Source of the DNA: Alphaproteobacteria bacterium
GTDB lineage: Bacteria > Pseudomonadota > Alphaproteobacteria > RF32 > CAG-239
Assembly (NCBI GenBank): GCA_015062235.1
Contig: SUUZ01000005.1
Span: forward strand, 1-64,000
Direction of reading: 5' to 3'
DNA: 64,000 nucleotides
In this document: positions 27,831 through 38,584 of the stretch, one piece after another
Position numbering within the stretch: position 1 is the stretch's first letter
Layout of the letters: every line of letters starts with the position of its first letter
The notes under the pieces: model-generated
Databases searched by the model: none
What the model was told of the DNA's origin: nothing
What the model saw: only the letters and a program-made list of their open reading frames with translations
Translations under genes and position numbers: made by a program

Positions 27831-28811
27831 ATGAATAAAACGCTTTGGATTTTATTAGATGATAGACGTGGTAGTGTTGGACAGGCCAAAGGTATTGCCG
27901 AGGCTCTTGGCAACAGAATAAATATTATTGAAAAACAGGTGGTTTATAATATTTTGGGCAGCCTTCCTAACTGGATTAAAGGGCGCTCCTGTATTGGAAT
28001 TGATAAGAAAAAATCTGATAAAATTGAAGCCCCTTATCCTGATTTGATAATGTCAACTTCTCGTCGTACAGTATCGATTGCAAGATATGTTCGTAAAAAA
28101 TCTGGCAATAAAACTAAAATTATTCAACTAATGTATCCTAGTGAAGGAGTGGGAATTTGCGATATGGAAATGGTTATTGTTCCTGCTCATGATAGTTTAA
28201 GCAAGCAACAAAACCCTAAGTCCTTTGTTATTACTGGAGCTCCTACAAGAATTTTTACCAACAAAATTACAGCCATTCGCAATCAGTGGAATCCTGTTTT
28301 TCAGCACTTACCCAAACCTTGGGTATCAGTAATTGTTGGGGGAGCAATCAAGAATCATCCTTGGCCCCTTGAAAATGCAGAAAATTTGGCGATAAAGCTT
28401 CGTGAAATAAACCAAAAAATTGGGGGATCTATATTAATAACAACTTCTCGCCGTACTGGTAGTGAAGCAGAAAAACTTATTATGCAAAAACTTGAAGGAA
28501 TTCCTATGTATACATATATGTGGGGAGAAAAAAAAGAAAATCCTATTATGGGTTTTTATACCTGTGCTGATTTAATTGTAGCAACAGCTGATTCCGTATC
28601 GATGTGCTCTGAAGCGTGCGGTACAGGAAGCCCTGTGTTATTATTTAAAGGACAAAATTGGCTAACTAAAAAACATTTGCGTTTTGCAGATTCTCTGATA
28701 GAAAAAGGCTTTGCTGAAGATATTTATTCAGCAAAAGCCCTTGAGTTTAAACCATCTTCAATTCTTAACCCTGCAATTGAAATAGCAGATAAGATCTTAA
28801 GCATCGACTGA
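27831..28811 (+). CDS. ELM1/GtrOC1 family protein (DUF1022)
   Basis: A 326-residue protein of the mitochondrial-fission ELM1-like family found in many Alphaproteobacteria. It starts WILLDDRRGSVGQAKGIAEAL, a glycosyltransferase-like nucleotide-fold entry. Further blocks are QLMYPS, VSVIVGGAIKNHPW, ITTSRRTGSEAE and an ADSVSMCSEACGTGSPVLL stretch that resembles the donor-binding end of GT-B enzymes. The bacterial role is not established; a sugar-transfer role at the envelope is an inference. It overlaps the convergent RquA gene by 15 bp. Confidence 0.78.
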   Translation: MNKTLWILLDDRRGSVGQAKGIAEALGNRINIIEKQVVYNILGSLPNWIKGRSCIGIDKKKSDKIEAPYPDLIMSTSRRTVSIARYVRKKSGNKTKIIQLMYPSEGVGICDMEMVIVPAHDSLSKQQNPKSFVITGAPTRIFTNKITAIRNQWNPVFQHLPKPWVSVIVGGAIKNHPWPLENAENLAIKLREINQKIGGSILITTSRRTGSEAEKLIMQKLEGIPMYTYMWGEKKENPIMGFYTCADLIVATADSVSMCSEACGTGSPVLLFKGQNWLTKKHLRFADSLIEKGFAEDIYSAKALEFKPSSILNPAIEIADKILSID

Positions 28812-29558
28812 GCCAAATGCGCTACCATTAAAAAAGTTTTCTTCCTCTTGAGGTTTATTTGGATCTTCTTTACGGATAGCAACTGTTTTTTGAAACATTC
28901 TGCCAAAATATGTGCTCTTTAGCCATGAAAATTGTCCTCGCATTTCATTAGTTGCATAAGTTTCGATGTCTCTATCCCACAGCCTTTCAACAAAAGGATG
29001 ATACAAACGATTGTACATTCTTACTAAATAACGCAAAGGATGCCAATAAAGAGGATTGTGCCAATCAACAAAAACAACTTTTCCCCCTGGTTTTACCATT
29101 TTTAGAGCATTGTTAACAATTTGGTATTTTGATGCTGATGGTACTTGAGAAAGCAACATAAAGCAGATAACGACGTCATAACTTGCTGTTGTTTTCATTG
29201 TTCTAGCATCTTGTTTAAATATTTTTAGCCCCTTGTAAACTTGCCAATATTTTTCAATGGCTCTAGCAACCTCATTTTGATTTATATCAATGATGTCATA
29301 TTGTCCGTAAGAACCTATTGCCATTGCTGTTTCATCTATTTGATTGCCAAAAGTTACTCCCATTTGTAATACTGCCTGACTGCGTCTTATTTCTTTAGCT
29401 GCAGCAGTTGCTAATTTTTTATACTGAAAAAAGGTTTTTAAATTACATAAAAAATTATTATCTAAAGAAACACATTTTTCTGGTCGGCGATAAATATGTC
29501 CATAAATAAAATTGAGATAGGGTGGAAGTACAACCTTTGGTGATTTGTCAGAATTCAT
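28797..29558 (-). CDS. rquA: Rhodoquinone biosynthesis methyltransferase-like protein RquA
   Basis: A 253-residue protein of the RquA group: an N-terminal PPYLNFIYGHIYRRPE block, a degenerate SAM motif VLQMGVTFGN, DIIDINQNEVARA, and the hallmark PGGKVVFVDWHNPLYWHPLRY segment. RquA converts ubiquinone to rhodoquinone, used for fumarate reduction under low oxygen. The ATG at 29558 is preceded by AGAGAGG and overlaps the Hpt gene by 11 bp; an in-frame start at 29582 is also possible. Position at the end of an RR-Hpt series suggests coordinated control. A related methyltransferase with another quinone-type substrate is the main alternative. Confidence 0.75.
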   Translation of the reverse strand: MNSDKSPKVVLPPYLNFIYGHIYRRPEKCVSLDNNFLCNLKTFFQYKKLATAAAKEIRRSQAVLQMGVTFGNQIDETAMAIGSYGQYDIIDINQNEVARAIEKYWQVYKGLKIFKQDARTMKTTASYDVVICFMLLSQVPSASKYQIVNNALKMVKPGGKVVFVDWHNPLYWHPLRYLVRMYNRLYHPFVERLWDRDIETYATNEMRGQFSWLKSTYFGRMFQKTVAIRKEDPNKPQEEENFFNGSAFGSVDA

Positions 29559-29892
29559 TTTCCCTCTCTTGCAAAATTTCAATCACTTTTAAAACGCTTT
29601 TCTGATAGCAATCTTGGCTTTCTGATATAAGTTTTGATATTTTTGTGTGACGATTATTTAGTAAATCATCTTCAATCTTAGTACATATTTTTGAAAAATC
29701 TTCCATACCAAAAACCAAGCTACTCGAACGCCAACAATGGAAAACATGACGTTTTTCTTTATCAGATATCTTATCCAACCTATCCCATGATTTGGTCGAT
29801 TCAGCAAGGTAATCTTTTAATAAACCTTGCATTTTATTTTTACCAAAAATATCTAAATATTCACATAGTTGTTTTTGATTTATATTAGTCAT
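29548..29892 (-). CDS. Histidine-containing phosphotransfer (Hpt) domain protein
   Basis: A 114-residue, all-helical protein. The sequence HCWRSSSLVFGMEDFSKICTKIE from His52 aligns with the Hpt signature H-x-(L/W)-(K/R)-(G/S)-S-S followed by a small-residue helix and a Cys-x-x-(I/L)-E end, so His52 is the probable phosphate carrier. It overlaps the upstream response-regulator gene by 8 bp and the downstream RquA gene by 11 bp, a tight operon. No sensor kinase is present in the window. Family call is by motif reading only. Confidence 0.65.
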   Translation of the reverse strand: MTNINQKQLCEYLDIFGKNKMQGLLKDYLAESTKSWDRLDKISDKEKRHVFHCWRSSSLVFGMEDFSKICTKIEDDLLNNRHTKISKLISESQDCYQKSVLKVIEILQERENEF

Positions 29893-30559
29893 TTTTATTT
29901 AATAATCCTAGTTGATTGGCCGCAGCTACTGCTCCGGTACGGTTGTACACATTAAGTAGTTTTAAAATTGCAGTAACATGCAATTTTATAGTTCCTTCAG
30001 TTAGACCTAGTTCATAGGCTATCTGTTTGTTAGATTGCCCTTTAGCAATTAGTTTTAATACATCAATCTGTCTTGGTGATAATATTTTTACATTTTCTCT
30101 AACATCTTGATTTAAAGGCATCTTTTCGATTTGTTTTAACATATCAAACTCTGTTTGAGGAGCATCTTTCAAAAGCTCAACAGGTATGTAGACACCCCCC
30201 GATAATACAAGATTAACCGCTGAAATTATTACCGCATTTGATGATGTTTTAGCAATATATCCTGCAGCTCCTAATTCTATGGTCTTTTGAACTATCTCTC
30301 TATCAAAAACCGCTGATAATATGATAATTGGTATATCTGGAAGTTTTTTATGTATCTCTTGTAGTGCATCTAGCCATTGAGCTCCTGGCATGGCTAAATC
30401 CGTTAGAATCAAATTAAAATCCTTGTTTTTCTCAATTGCATCAAAAACTTCATTATAATCCTTAGCTTTAACAAGTTCTGCATTAGGATTAAAATCAGAT
30501 AAAATAAGTTCCAAGCCTTTTAAAAAAAGTTCGTGATCGTCTGCTATAAGTATCTTCAT
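29885..30559 (-). CDS. NarL/FixJ-type response regulator (REC + LuxR HTH)
   Basis: A 224-residue regulator. The receiver domain (1-120) has the acidic pair in IADDHELF, phospho-acceptor Asp54 in LTDLAMPG, and the conserved Lys in YIAKTSS. A LuxR-type HTH (about 155-220) starts LSPRQIDVLKLIAKGQSNKQIA and has the EGTIKLHV recognition helix. AAGGAG lies 6 bases before the ATG at 30559; the in-frame start at 30583 is less likely. It begins directly after the rsmE stop and overlaps the Hpt gene. It is expected to bind DNA as a dimer when phosphorylated; targets are unknown. Confidence 0.9.
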   Translation of the reverse strand: MKILIADDHELFLKGLELILSDFNPNAELVKAKDYNEVFDAIEKNKDFNLILTDLAMPGAQWLDALQEIHKKLPDIPIIILSAVFDREIVQKTIELGAAGYIAKTSSNAVIISAVNLVLSGGVYIPVELLKDAPQTEFDMLKQIEKMPLNQDVRENVKILSPRQIDVLKLIAKGQSNKQIAYELGLTEGTIKLHVTAILKLLNVYNRTGAVAAANQLGLLNKND

Positions 30560-31308
30560 AAGTTCTCCTTTGATTTTTTCCAATCACCAACGCATGATTG
30601 CCAAACAGCTAGTGATGCTGTAGCAGCAGTTTCTGCTCGTAGTATACGAGGTCCCAAACTAATATTTTTCACAAAATCTTGAGCACTGATTTTTGCTATT
30701 TCATCAGTACTAAAACCACCCTCTGGACCAATTAATATTGCCGCTGGTTTATTAGCATATTTGGTAAATGTTGTTATAGCATCTTGCCCATTACGTTGTT
30801 CATTCATAAAAAACAAGACTCTTTCTTTATTCCACTCTGTTAGTAAATCAGTCAAACTTTTTGCGGTAGAAATTTGTGGAATACTTAACCTTTCACACTG
30901 TTCTGCTGCTTCAATAGCTTGTTGCTTATATCTTTCTACTTTTATTTTTTCGCTATTTGTGTGTTGAGTAATAACAGGAATAATTTTGCTTACACCTAGC
31001 TCAACAGCTTTTTCAATAACGAAATCTGTTTTATCCTTTTTTAACGGAGCAAAAATTAGCCAAATATCACTTTCTAAAGAAGGTGTTTTTATTTGCTGTA
31101 AAACTTTTATTGTTGTGCTTTTTTTATTTATGTTTTGAATTTCACACAAAAATTCACCATCTTGACTGTTAAAACATTTTATGTTTTCGCCTTGCGTACA
31201 ACGCATAACATTGCATAAATAATGAGACTTCATATCATCAAGTTCTATATTTGATGATATAATCAAATCACAATCTATATATAACCTAATATTGCGGATA
31301 CTAGCCAT
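30556..31308 (-). CDS. rsmE: 16S rRNA (uracil-1498-N3)-methyltransferase
   Basis: A 250-residue SPOUT-family methyltransferase. The N-terminal PUA-like domain has HYLCNVMRCTQGE; the C-terminal knot has LIGPEGGFSTDE and SLGPRILRAETAAT, the classic RsmE motif. It methylates U1498 of 16S rRNA. Its start overlaps the stop of the upstream secreted protein gene by one base, and the regulator gene follows at its stop. Confidence 0.93.
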   Translation of the reverse strand: MASIRNIRLYIDCDLIISSNIELDDMKSHYLCNVMRCTQGENIKCFNSQDGEFLCEIQNINKKSTTIKVLQQIKTPSLESDIWLIFAPLKKDKTDFVIEKAVELGVSKIIPVITQHTNSEKIKVERYKQQAIEAAEQCERLSIPQISTAKSLTDLLTEWNKERVLFFMNEQRNGQDAITTFTKYANKPAAILIGPEGGFSTDEIAKISAQDFVKNISLGPRILRAETAATASLAVWQSCVGDWKKSKENL

Positions 31309-31757
31309 TATTTTGCCTTAATATAAACAGCCTTGTTTTTAACAGTTTTTCCTTCCGAATCTATATAATCAAAAAATATTGTACTATTTTGTTTTTCTTC
31401 TTGAATAAACTTAACGACACGAGCACCATCGCTGATTGAATTGGAAATCATTGATACGGCACCATTATCATATGATAATTTCCAAGAATACCCTACTTCT
31501 TCGTTTAGTGTTATTTCAACTTTTTCTTTAGAAAGTAAATAAACTGTCTTTGTTGTTGCATTGCGTAAATCTACTTTTTGTGGAGCAGATGGAACAGCTT
31601 CTGGCTCGAAACGTTGCTTTGAATTATCGCTACTACGAGAAACACTAACAACATTACGATATGACAACGCGCTTGATGCAGACTGTTGTACTATAGCAGA
31701 CGCATTAAAAATACAAAATAAACTAAAGAAACTAATTAATGAAAAAAGTTTGAACAT
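31308..31757 (-). CDS. Secreted protein, possible chagasin-like (I42) fold
   Basis: A 149-residue protein with a signal peptide (ending NASA-I). A Ser-rich linker precedes a compact beta domain (about 75-149). The segment LNEEVGYSWKL resembles the NPTTGYxW loop of I42/chagasin cysteine-protease inhibitors, but the other two inhibitor loops are not convincing. Start chosen at 31757, with AAGGA upstream; an in-frame start 10 codons earlier has no ribosome site. Coupled to rsmE. Function unproven. Confidence 0.5.
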   Translation of the reverse strand: MFKLFSLISFFSLFCIFNASAIVQQSASSALSYRNVVSVSRSSDNSKQRFEPEAVPSAPQKVDLRNATTKTVYLLSKEKVEITLNEEVGYSWKLSYDNGAVSMISNSISDGARVVKFIQEEKQNSTIFFDYIDSEGKTVKNKAVYIKAK

Positions 31758-31881
31758 CTTTATTTCCTTATCTATTAAAATATACACATTAACAATATTT
31801 GTTCTTTCTTTATTATATTGTTTATCTTAAACTTAAGAAAGTGAATATTTGGTTACGAAATAGTTTTTTTTGGATTTTTTT

Positions 31882-32538
31882 ATGATTATTACCATTGATG
31901 GACCTGCTGCCGCAGGAAAAGGTACTTTAGCACAAAAATTAGCACAGAAGTATGGATTGGCCTATTTTGATACTGGTATGGTTTATCGTGCTGTAGGGTT
32001 AGATTTGATACTTCACAACATTAACCCTGAAAGCGAGCAAAATGCTTTAGCTATAGCTCGTGGCTTGACTTTTTCCAAAATGATTGAGTTGTCTAAACAT
32101 CCTGAGTTTAGATCAGACATCGGCGGACAAGCCGCTTCTAAAGTTGCTGCTTTAGCTAGTGTTCGTGCTGAATTGTTGAAAATGCAACAAGATTTTGCTG
32201 TTAATCCTTCGTTTGCTGATGGTAAAAAAGCAAATGGTGTTGTTTATGATGGACGAGATACAGGTACCGTTGTTTGTCCAAATGCAGATATCAAACTTTT
32301 TGTTACGGCAACAGCTGAAGTTCGAGCTATGCGCCGATACAAAGAATATCTAGATAAAGGATTTGCTTCTTCTTTTGATGAGGTTTTATCTCAGACTAGA
32401 GAACGAGATATCAGAGATTCTTCGCGAACATCTGCCCCTTTAAAGCCTGCGGATGACGCTGTCATTATTGATACTTCAGACATGAGTATTGATGAAGTTT
32501 TTAATAATGTTTGCCAATTGATTGATAAAAAATATTAG
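31882..32538 (+). CDS. cmk: Cytidylate kinase
   Basis: A 218-residue kinase that phosphorylates CMP and dCMP. The P-loop is DGPAAAGKGT near the N terminus. Other signature blocks are FDTGMVYRAV, VVYDGRDTGTVVCPNADIKLFV and the RRYKEYL lid region. I use the ATG at 31882; an in-frame TTG at 31870 is possible. A 12-bp hairpin follows the stop. Confidence 0.95.
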   Translation: MIITIDGPAAAGKGTLAQKLAQKYGLAYFDTGMVYRAVGLDLILHNINPESEQNALAIARGLTFSKMIELSKHPEFRSDIGGQAASKVAALASVRAELLKMQQDFAVNPSFADGKKANGVVYDGRDTGTVVCPNADIKLFVTATAEVRAMRRYKEYLDKGFASSFDEVLSQTRERDIRDSSRTSAPLKPADDAVIIDTSDMSIDEVFNNVCQLIDKKY

Positions 32539-32544
32539 TATTCT

Positions 32545-32572
32545 GATATCCCCGAGTGAACTCGGGGATATC
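32545..32572. terminator. Probable terminator hairpin after cmk
   Basis: A perfect 12-bp stem GATATCCCCGAG / CTCGGGGATATC has a TGAA loop. The T-rich tail is short. It separates cmk from the convergent Cys-rich protein gene. Confidence 0.65.
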
Positions 32573-32582
32573 TTTAGATTGC

Positions 32583-33224
32583 TTATTTTACTATTATACT
32601 TGGACCGTCACAAAAAACATCTTGACTTATATTCAAGCTTGAAGAACTTGCACATTTATAACAAGCATATCCAGCATTATCCGAGGTTATGCTAAGTACC
32701 TCAATTCCGTTTGAACATGCTATCTTATATATCGGCGTAGTACCAACAATTGCTGGGCGCGTTTCGCAAATTCCAGCTTTAACATATCCTGTAGAACAAG
32801 TGTCGAGTTCACAACTGAGGTATTTGTTATCATGAGAACAACGACCAGTAACATAATATCCATTTTCTGTGTTACACGTGATTAGCAGATACCCATCTTT
32901 TGCACACTTTTCTTGTGTGGTCATTTCCGTACATTTATAATAAGAGTTATCATGAGAACATATTTCTTTCTTGTAGTATGTACCACAATTTGCTCCATCA
33001 TTTAATGTATACTCTTCATTTATACATTTTCCAGCTGGAGTATCCCCACCACAGAATACAAGATCACTATCAAAAGGGCATTTAAGAATAAATTGTCCCG
33101 CACAATCGCTAGCACTTTGAGTATAACCTAGATCGTCACAAGTAGGCGGTGTTGCACAATCTAATGCAGCATAGGAAGGTAAAGCTACCACCATTGCTAA
33201 AGATAAAAGTAAATATTTTTTCAT
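32583..33224 (-). CDS. Cysteine-rich secreted protein with CSHDN repeats
   Basis: A 213-residue protein with a signal peptide (ending PSYA-A) and 19 cysteines in the mature part. A repeated unit, CSHDNSYYKC and CSHDNKYLSC, plus CAGQFILKCPFD and TGYVKAGIC blocks, suggests several small disulphide-bonded modules. I have seen similar Cys-rich proteins described only as hypothetical in gut alphaproteobacteria; the family is not named here. Start at 33224: GGGAG is 8 bases away, but only 2 from the ATG at 33230. A periplasmic or surface location is inferred. Confidence 0.65.
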   Translation of the reverse strand: MKKYLLLSLAMVVALPSYAALDCATPPTCDDLGYTQSASDCAGQFILKCPFDSDLVFCGGDTPAGKCINEEYTLNDGANCGTYYKKEICSHDNSYYKCTEMTTQEKCAKDGYLLITCNTENGYYVTGRCSHDNKYLSCELDTCSTGYVKAGICETRPAIVGTTPIYKIACSNGIEVLSITSDNAGYACYKCASSSSLNISQDVFCDGPSIIVK

Positions 33225-33269
33225 AACCATTCTCCCTTTTTCAAGTTGCCCCTAAATTATCCGAATCGT

Positions 33270-33293
33270 GCATTTAAACCACCGTTTAAATGC
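33270..33293. promoter_or_regulatory. Palindrome copy 1 (GCATTTAAAC-CACC-GTTTAAATGC)
   Basis: Perfect 10-bp arms with a 4-base CACC centre, 46 bp upstream of the Cys-rich gene start. It is the reverse complement of copy 2 apart from one base. It may be an operator for a dimeric regulator. Confidence 0.6.
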
Positions 33294-33422
33294 TATATTT
33301 ATTTTAATTGTACATCAAAAAAAGTAAAAAAGCAATTAATTATGTTTTATGACATATTTTCAAGCTGTTAGCTCGTTTTTCTCTCTTTATTTTTTCACCT
33401 TAAAAACAACTCAAAATCTATA

Positions 33423-33446
33423 GCACTTAAACGGTGGTTTAAATGC
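33423..33446. promoter_or_regulatory. Palindrome copy 2 (GCACTTAAAC-GGTG-GTTTAAATGC)
   Basis: The same palindrome in opposite orientation, with one mismatch (C in the left arm). Pairing extends 4 bp further outwards (TATA each side). It lies about 240 bp upstream of gyrB. Both copies are followed by TATATTT. Confidence 0.6.
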
Positions 33447-33667
33447 TATATTTTTGTTTTATAACACATTGATTTTGCTTGAATATGTTTTGCTAATATT
33501 GCAACTATACAATATAGAGTTTAAATACCAAAAGATATCATTCTACTCTTTAAAGCAAAATATCTTTTGCAATGTACATTTTGCTTACAAAAAATCAGGG
33601 AAAACTTTAATTTTTTCTTTGGTTTTTAAGCAAAATGTTCTATATTTTATGAAGCAATTTTTTATAA

Positions 33668-36115
<2,448 letters not shown>

Positions 36116-36116
36116 T

Positions 36117-36150
36117 AAAATCCCCAAACAATGAAATGTTTGGGGATTTT
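36117..36150. terminator. Bidirectional rho-independent terminator
   Basis: A 14-bp stem AAAATCCCCAAACA / TGTTTGGGGATTTT (36117-36130 with 36137-36150) after gyrB. The minus-strand gene 36169-36717 ends just beyond it. Confidence 0.85.
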
Positions 36151-36168
36151 ATTAAACTACAACTCACT

Positions 36169-36717
36169 CTAGAGTTCATCTACATTACAATAAAAGAGGA
36201 ACTCGTTGAATGATGCATAATAGCTGAAAGAACACTTTCCTACACAAGAGCCTTGAGCGTTATAGGCATTTCCTTCCATTTTACAATCTTCATCAACATC
36301 TGCGACATCAATGAAAATTGCAGGTAATTTAGGAGCCTTGTATCCAAACGCAACAAGATTTTCTACAGTGGCTTCGTAATCCAGTTTGTAAGCAACAAGG
36401 TCTTCCATTTGTCTTAAACCAATGAGTCTAGCCTTAGGATGTAGAAGCTGAGCGTGGGCTCGCAAATCTTTTGCAGAAAGATCTGTAAAAGCCCCATCTT
36501 CATCAGCTAGTGTCTCAGCAAAAAGAACAAATTCTTCAACAACAACACCAACAAACTCTTTATTGTCAATAATATTGTTGGTTATTTCATATACTCCATT
36601 TTGCTTAAACACAACAGACAGCGGAGAATCTTTGGAGATTTTTCTTGCATACTCAAGTAACTGACTCGGTTTCGCTTTAACAGCGTCTAAAATTTTAAAT
36701 AAAGCGCTATTTTCCAT
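36169..36717 (-). CDS. Hypothetical protein with Cys-rich C terminus
   Basis: A 182-residue protein, family not recognised. It has no signal peptide. The N-terminal ~140 residues look like a mixed alpha/beta domain; the last 40 hold four cysteines (CKMEGN, SCVGKCSF and FYCN). No Shine-Dalgarno precedes the ATG (AAAATAGTAGTT), and a TAGATTTG at 36749-36756 (minus strand) resembles a Bacteroidetes -7 element. GC content is somewhat higher than that of its intergenic surroundings. It may be foreign, but the evidence is weaker than for the pair at 1940-5335. Confidence 0.55.
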   Translation of the reverse strand: MENSALFKILDAVKAKPSQLLEYARKISKDSPLSVVFKQNGVYEITNNIIDNKEFVGVVVEEFVLFAETLADEDGAFTDLSAKDLRAHAQLLHPKARLIGLRQMEDLVAYKLDYEATVENLVAFGYKAPKLPAIFIDVADVDEDCKMEGNAYNAQGSCVGKCSFSYYASFNEFLFYCNVDEL

Positions 36718-36888
36718 AACTACTATTTTAAGTTAAACATAAAAAATACAAATCTATAAATTTTAGACAAATAATACACAAGACCGACGATTTTGTCAAC
36801 AAAATTTCATTGAAAGAGCTTTTTACCATAAATATATTGACTAAAGCTAATCAAAGTTTAAAACTATATAAAATAAAAAGAGGTAAAT

Positions 36889-37965
36889 ATGAATATAAAA
36901 CGATTTTTTCTTTTATTTTTAATTTTAAATCCTTCAACCATTAAAGCAGCAGAATGGAGCTACGGTTTCGAGGTGTTTGCCCAAGGTCTTTATGGTTATA
37001 GTGATACCCAAAAACACAATAATGTAGTAGGGCAAGGGAATATAGATTCTTTTGTTAAATATACAAATAATAATCAAAATTCAGTAAGCTTTCACTTAGA
37101 TTTAATGCTTGGCATTGACCAAGAAATTCAAGATTACAATCAAGGACGTTGGGGAGAAGAAGCGTATATTGTTTATGATTCAAATTATGGACAGCTTATG
37201 TTAGGACAACTATTCAATGTAGCATCTCTTCTTCACAACGCTGCACCAGCTTTTGGAGCTTTAAATTCTAATAACGATATTGCTGATTTTATTAATAACC
37301 CTAATTGGCGTCGCACATCAAAAGAAACAAAATTTGCAACACTTAACTCAACAGATATTAACACTGATGGTGTTGCTCCAAAAATAAACTATATTTCACC
37401 AGAATTTTATGGAACAGCAATTGGTTTTTCATATGTGCCAGATAGTTACAATCGTAGAGGGCTAATAAATAAACAAGCAGGGTTTGCTCATAAAGATGGT
37501 TTTATAGGAGCAATATACAATGATACAGACTGGGGGCCATTTTCATCGCAAAGCTCTTTTGGTTATGCTCAATATCATGGAAATGATAAAGAATTCTCGT
37601 ATAGTTTATCTCTAAAAAGAGGTAACTGGAGTTTAGGTGGAGGATACAGAAAAACATATATTGATGGTGATAATAAAGTAAATTTGAATAAAAAAAATTA
37701 TTTAGATTTTGATGGATATCGTGAAGGATATGCATGGAATGTAGGTTTAGGCTATGAAATAGGACCTTTTTTATCAAGTATAAGCTATTTTGAAAGTTCA
37801 TCATCTAAAACAGATAATAAAAACAAAACTATTGCATTTTCAAATGAATACCAGTTAAATAAAAACATTAATATTTATATTGCTGCAGCATATGCTGATT
37901 ATAAAAGTAATGATATTGATAAAGATGGATATGCTTTAGTAACAGGAGTGGGGTTAAATTTTTAA
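36889..37965 (+). CDS. Gram-negative general porin
   Basis: A 358-residue protein with a signal peptide (1-20, ending IKAA-E) and a 16-strand-like barrel with alternating aromatic residues. It has the EEAYIVYDSNYGQLMLGQLF segment typical of alphaproteobacterial porins (constriction-loop region follows) and a terminal VTGVGLNF ending in Phe. AAAGAGG precedes the ATG. It ends one base before an OmpR-type regulator gene, so the pair is co-transcribed, an unusual arrangement. Substrate range unknown. Confidence 0.85.
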   Translation: MNIKRFFLLFLILNPSTIKAAEWSYGFEVFAQGLYGYSDTQKHNNVVGQGNIDSFVKYTNNNQNSVSFHLDLMLGIDQEIQDYNQGRWGEEAYIVYDSNYGQLMLGQLFNVASLLHNAAPAFGALNSNNDIADFINNPNWRRTSKETKFATLNSTDINTDGVAPKINYISPEFYGTAIGFSYVPDSYNRRGLINKQAGFAHKDGFIGAIYNDTDWGPFSSQSSFGYAQYHGNDKEFSYSLSLKRGNWSLGGGYRKTYIDGDNKVNLNKKNYLDFDGYREGYAWNVGLGYEIGPFLSSISYFESSSSKTDNKNKTIAFSNEYQLNKNINIYIAAAYADYKSNDIDKDGYALVTGVGLNF

Positions 37966-37966
37966 T

Positions 37967-38584
37967 ATGCCAAATATTCTTTTTTTATCAGATAACGATG
38001 TTTTTAAAAAAGATATTTTAGATCAGATATCTTACCATATTCCAGAGTTTAAAATACCAAATAATGAAGACGATATAATTGATATAATAATTATCGATGA
38101 AAAGTTAGATTTATTGGAAAAATGTTTTCAAAAAGAAATAAAAGCTCCTGTGATTTTTTTATCTAAAACAGATAAAACTTGCAACAATAATATCCATCAC
38201 ACTATTATTAAACCTCTTGTGTTAAGTTCTTTTATAGACGACATAAAGTCCTCAATAAATATTTTTGAAAATTCAAACGATGGATTATTAGAATTTAATA
38301 AATATAAATTATACCCGTCTCGTAAGGAAATTTTAAATTTACGAAATAACGAAACCATTAAATTAACAGAAAAAGAAGTAGCTATTATTAAATACCTATA
38401 TAAAAATCAAGGAAAAATAGTAAGTAAAAATGATTTAATGCAAGAAGTTTGGGGCTATGTAGCAGATGTTGCTACTCACACAGTAGAAACCCATATCTAT
38501 CGTTTGCGCCAAAAAGTAGAACAAGACGATGTATCTGCTCAGCTTATACAGACCTCAGACGGAGGATATAAATTAAAACTCTGA
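37967..38584 (+). CDS. OmpR/PhoB-type winged-helix response regulator, short receiver
   Basis: A 205-residue regulator. The receiver (about 1-98) is shorter than the usual 120 residues, yet keeps a probable phospho-acceptor Asp after the IDIIII strand and the IIKPL Lys-Pro motif; the N-terminal acidic pair reads SDND. The C-terminal winged helix (about 110-205) is a good OmpR type: LTEKEVAIIKYLYKNQGKIVSK, VWGYVADVATHTVETHIYRLRQK and a final DGGYKLKL. It is joined to the porin gene with a one-base gap and overlaps rlmN at its 3' end. No kinase nearby. Confidence 0.82.
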   Translation: MPNILFLSDNDVFKKDILDQISYHIPEFKIPNNEDDIIDIIIIDEKLDLLEKCFQKEIKAPVIFLSKTDKTCNNNIHHTIIKPLVLSSFIDDIKSSINIFENSNDGLLEFNKYKLYPSRKEILNLRNNETIKLTEKEVAIIKYLYKNQGKIVSKNDLMQEVWGYVADVATHTVETHIYRLRQKVEQDDVSAQLIQTSDGGYKLKL

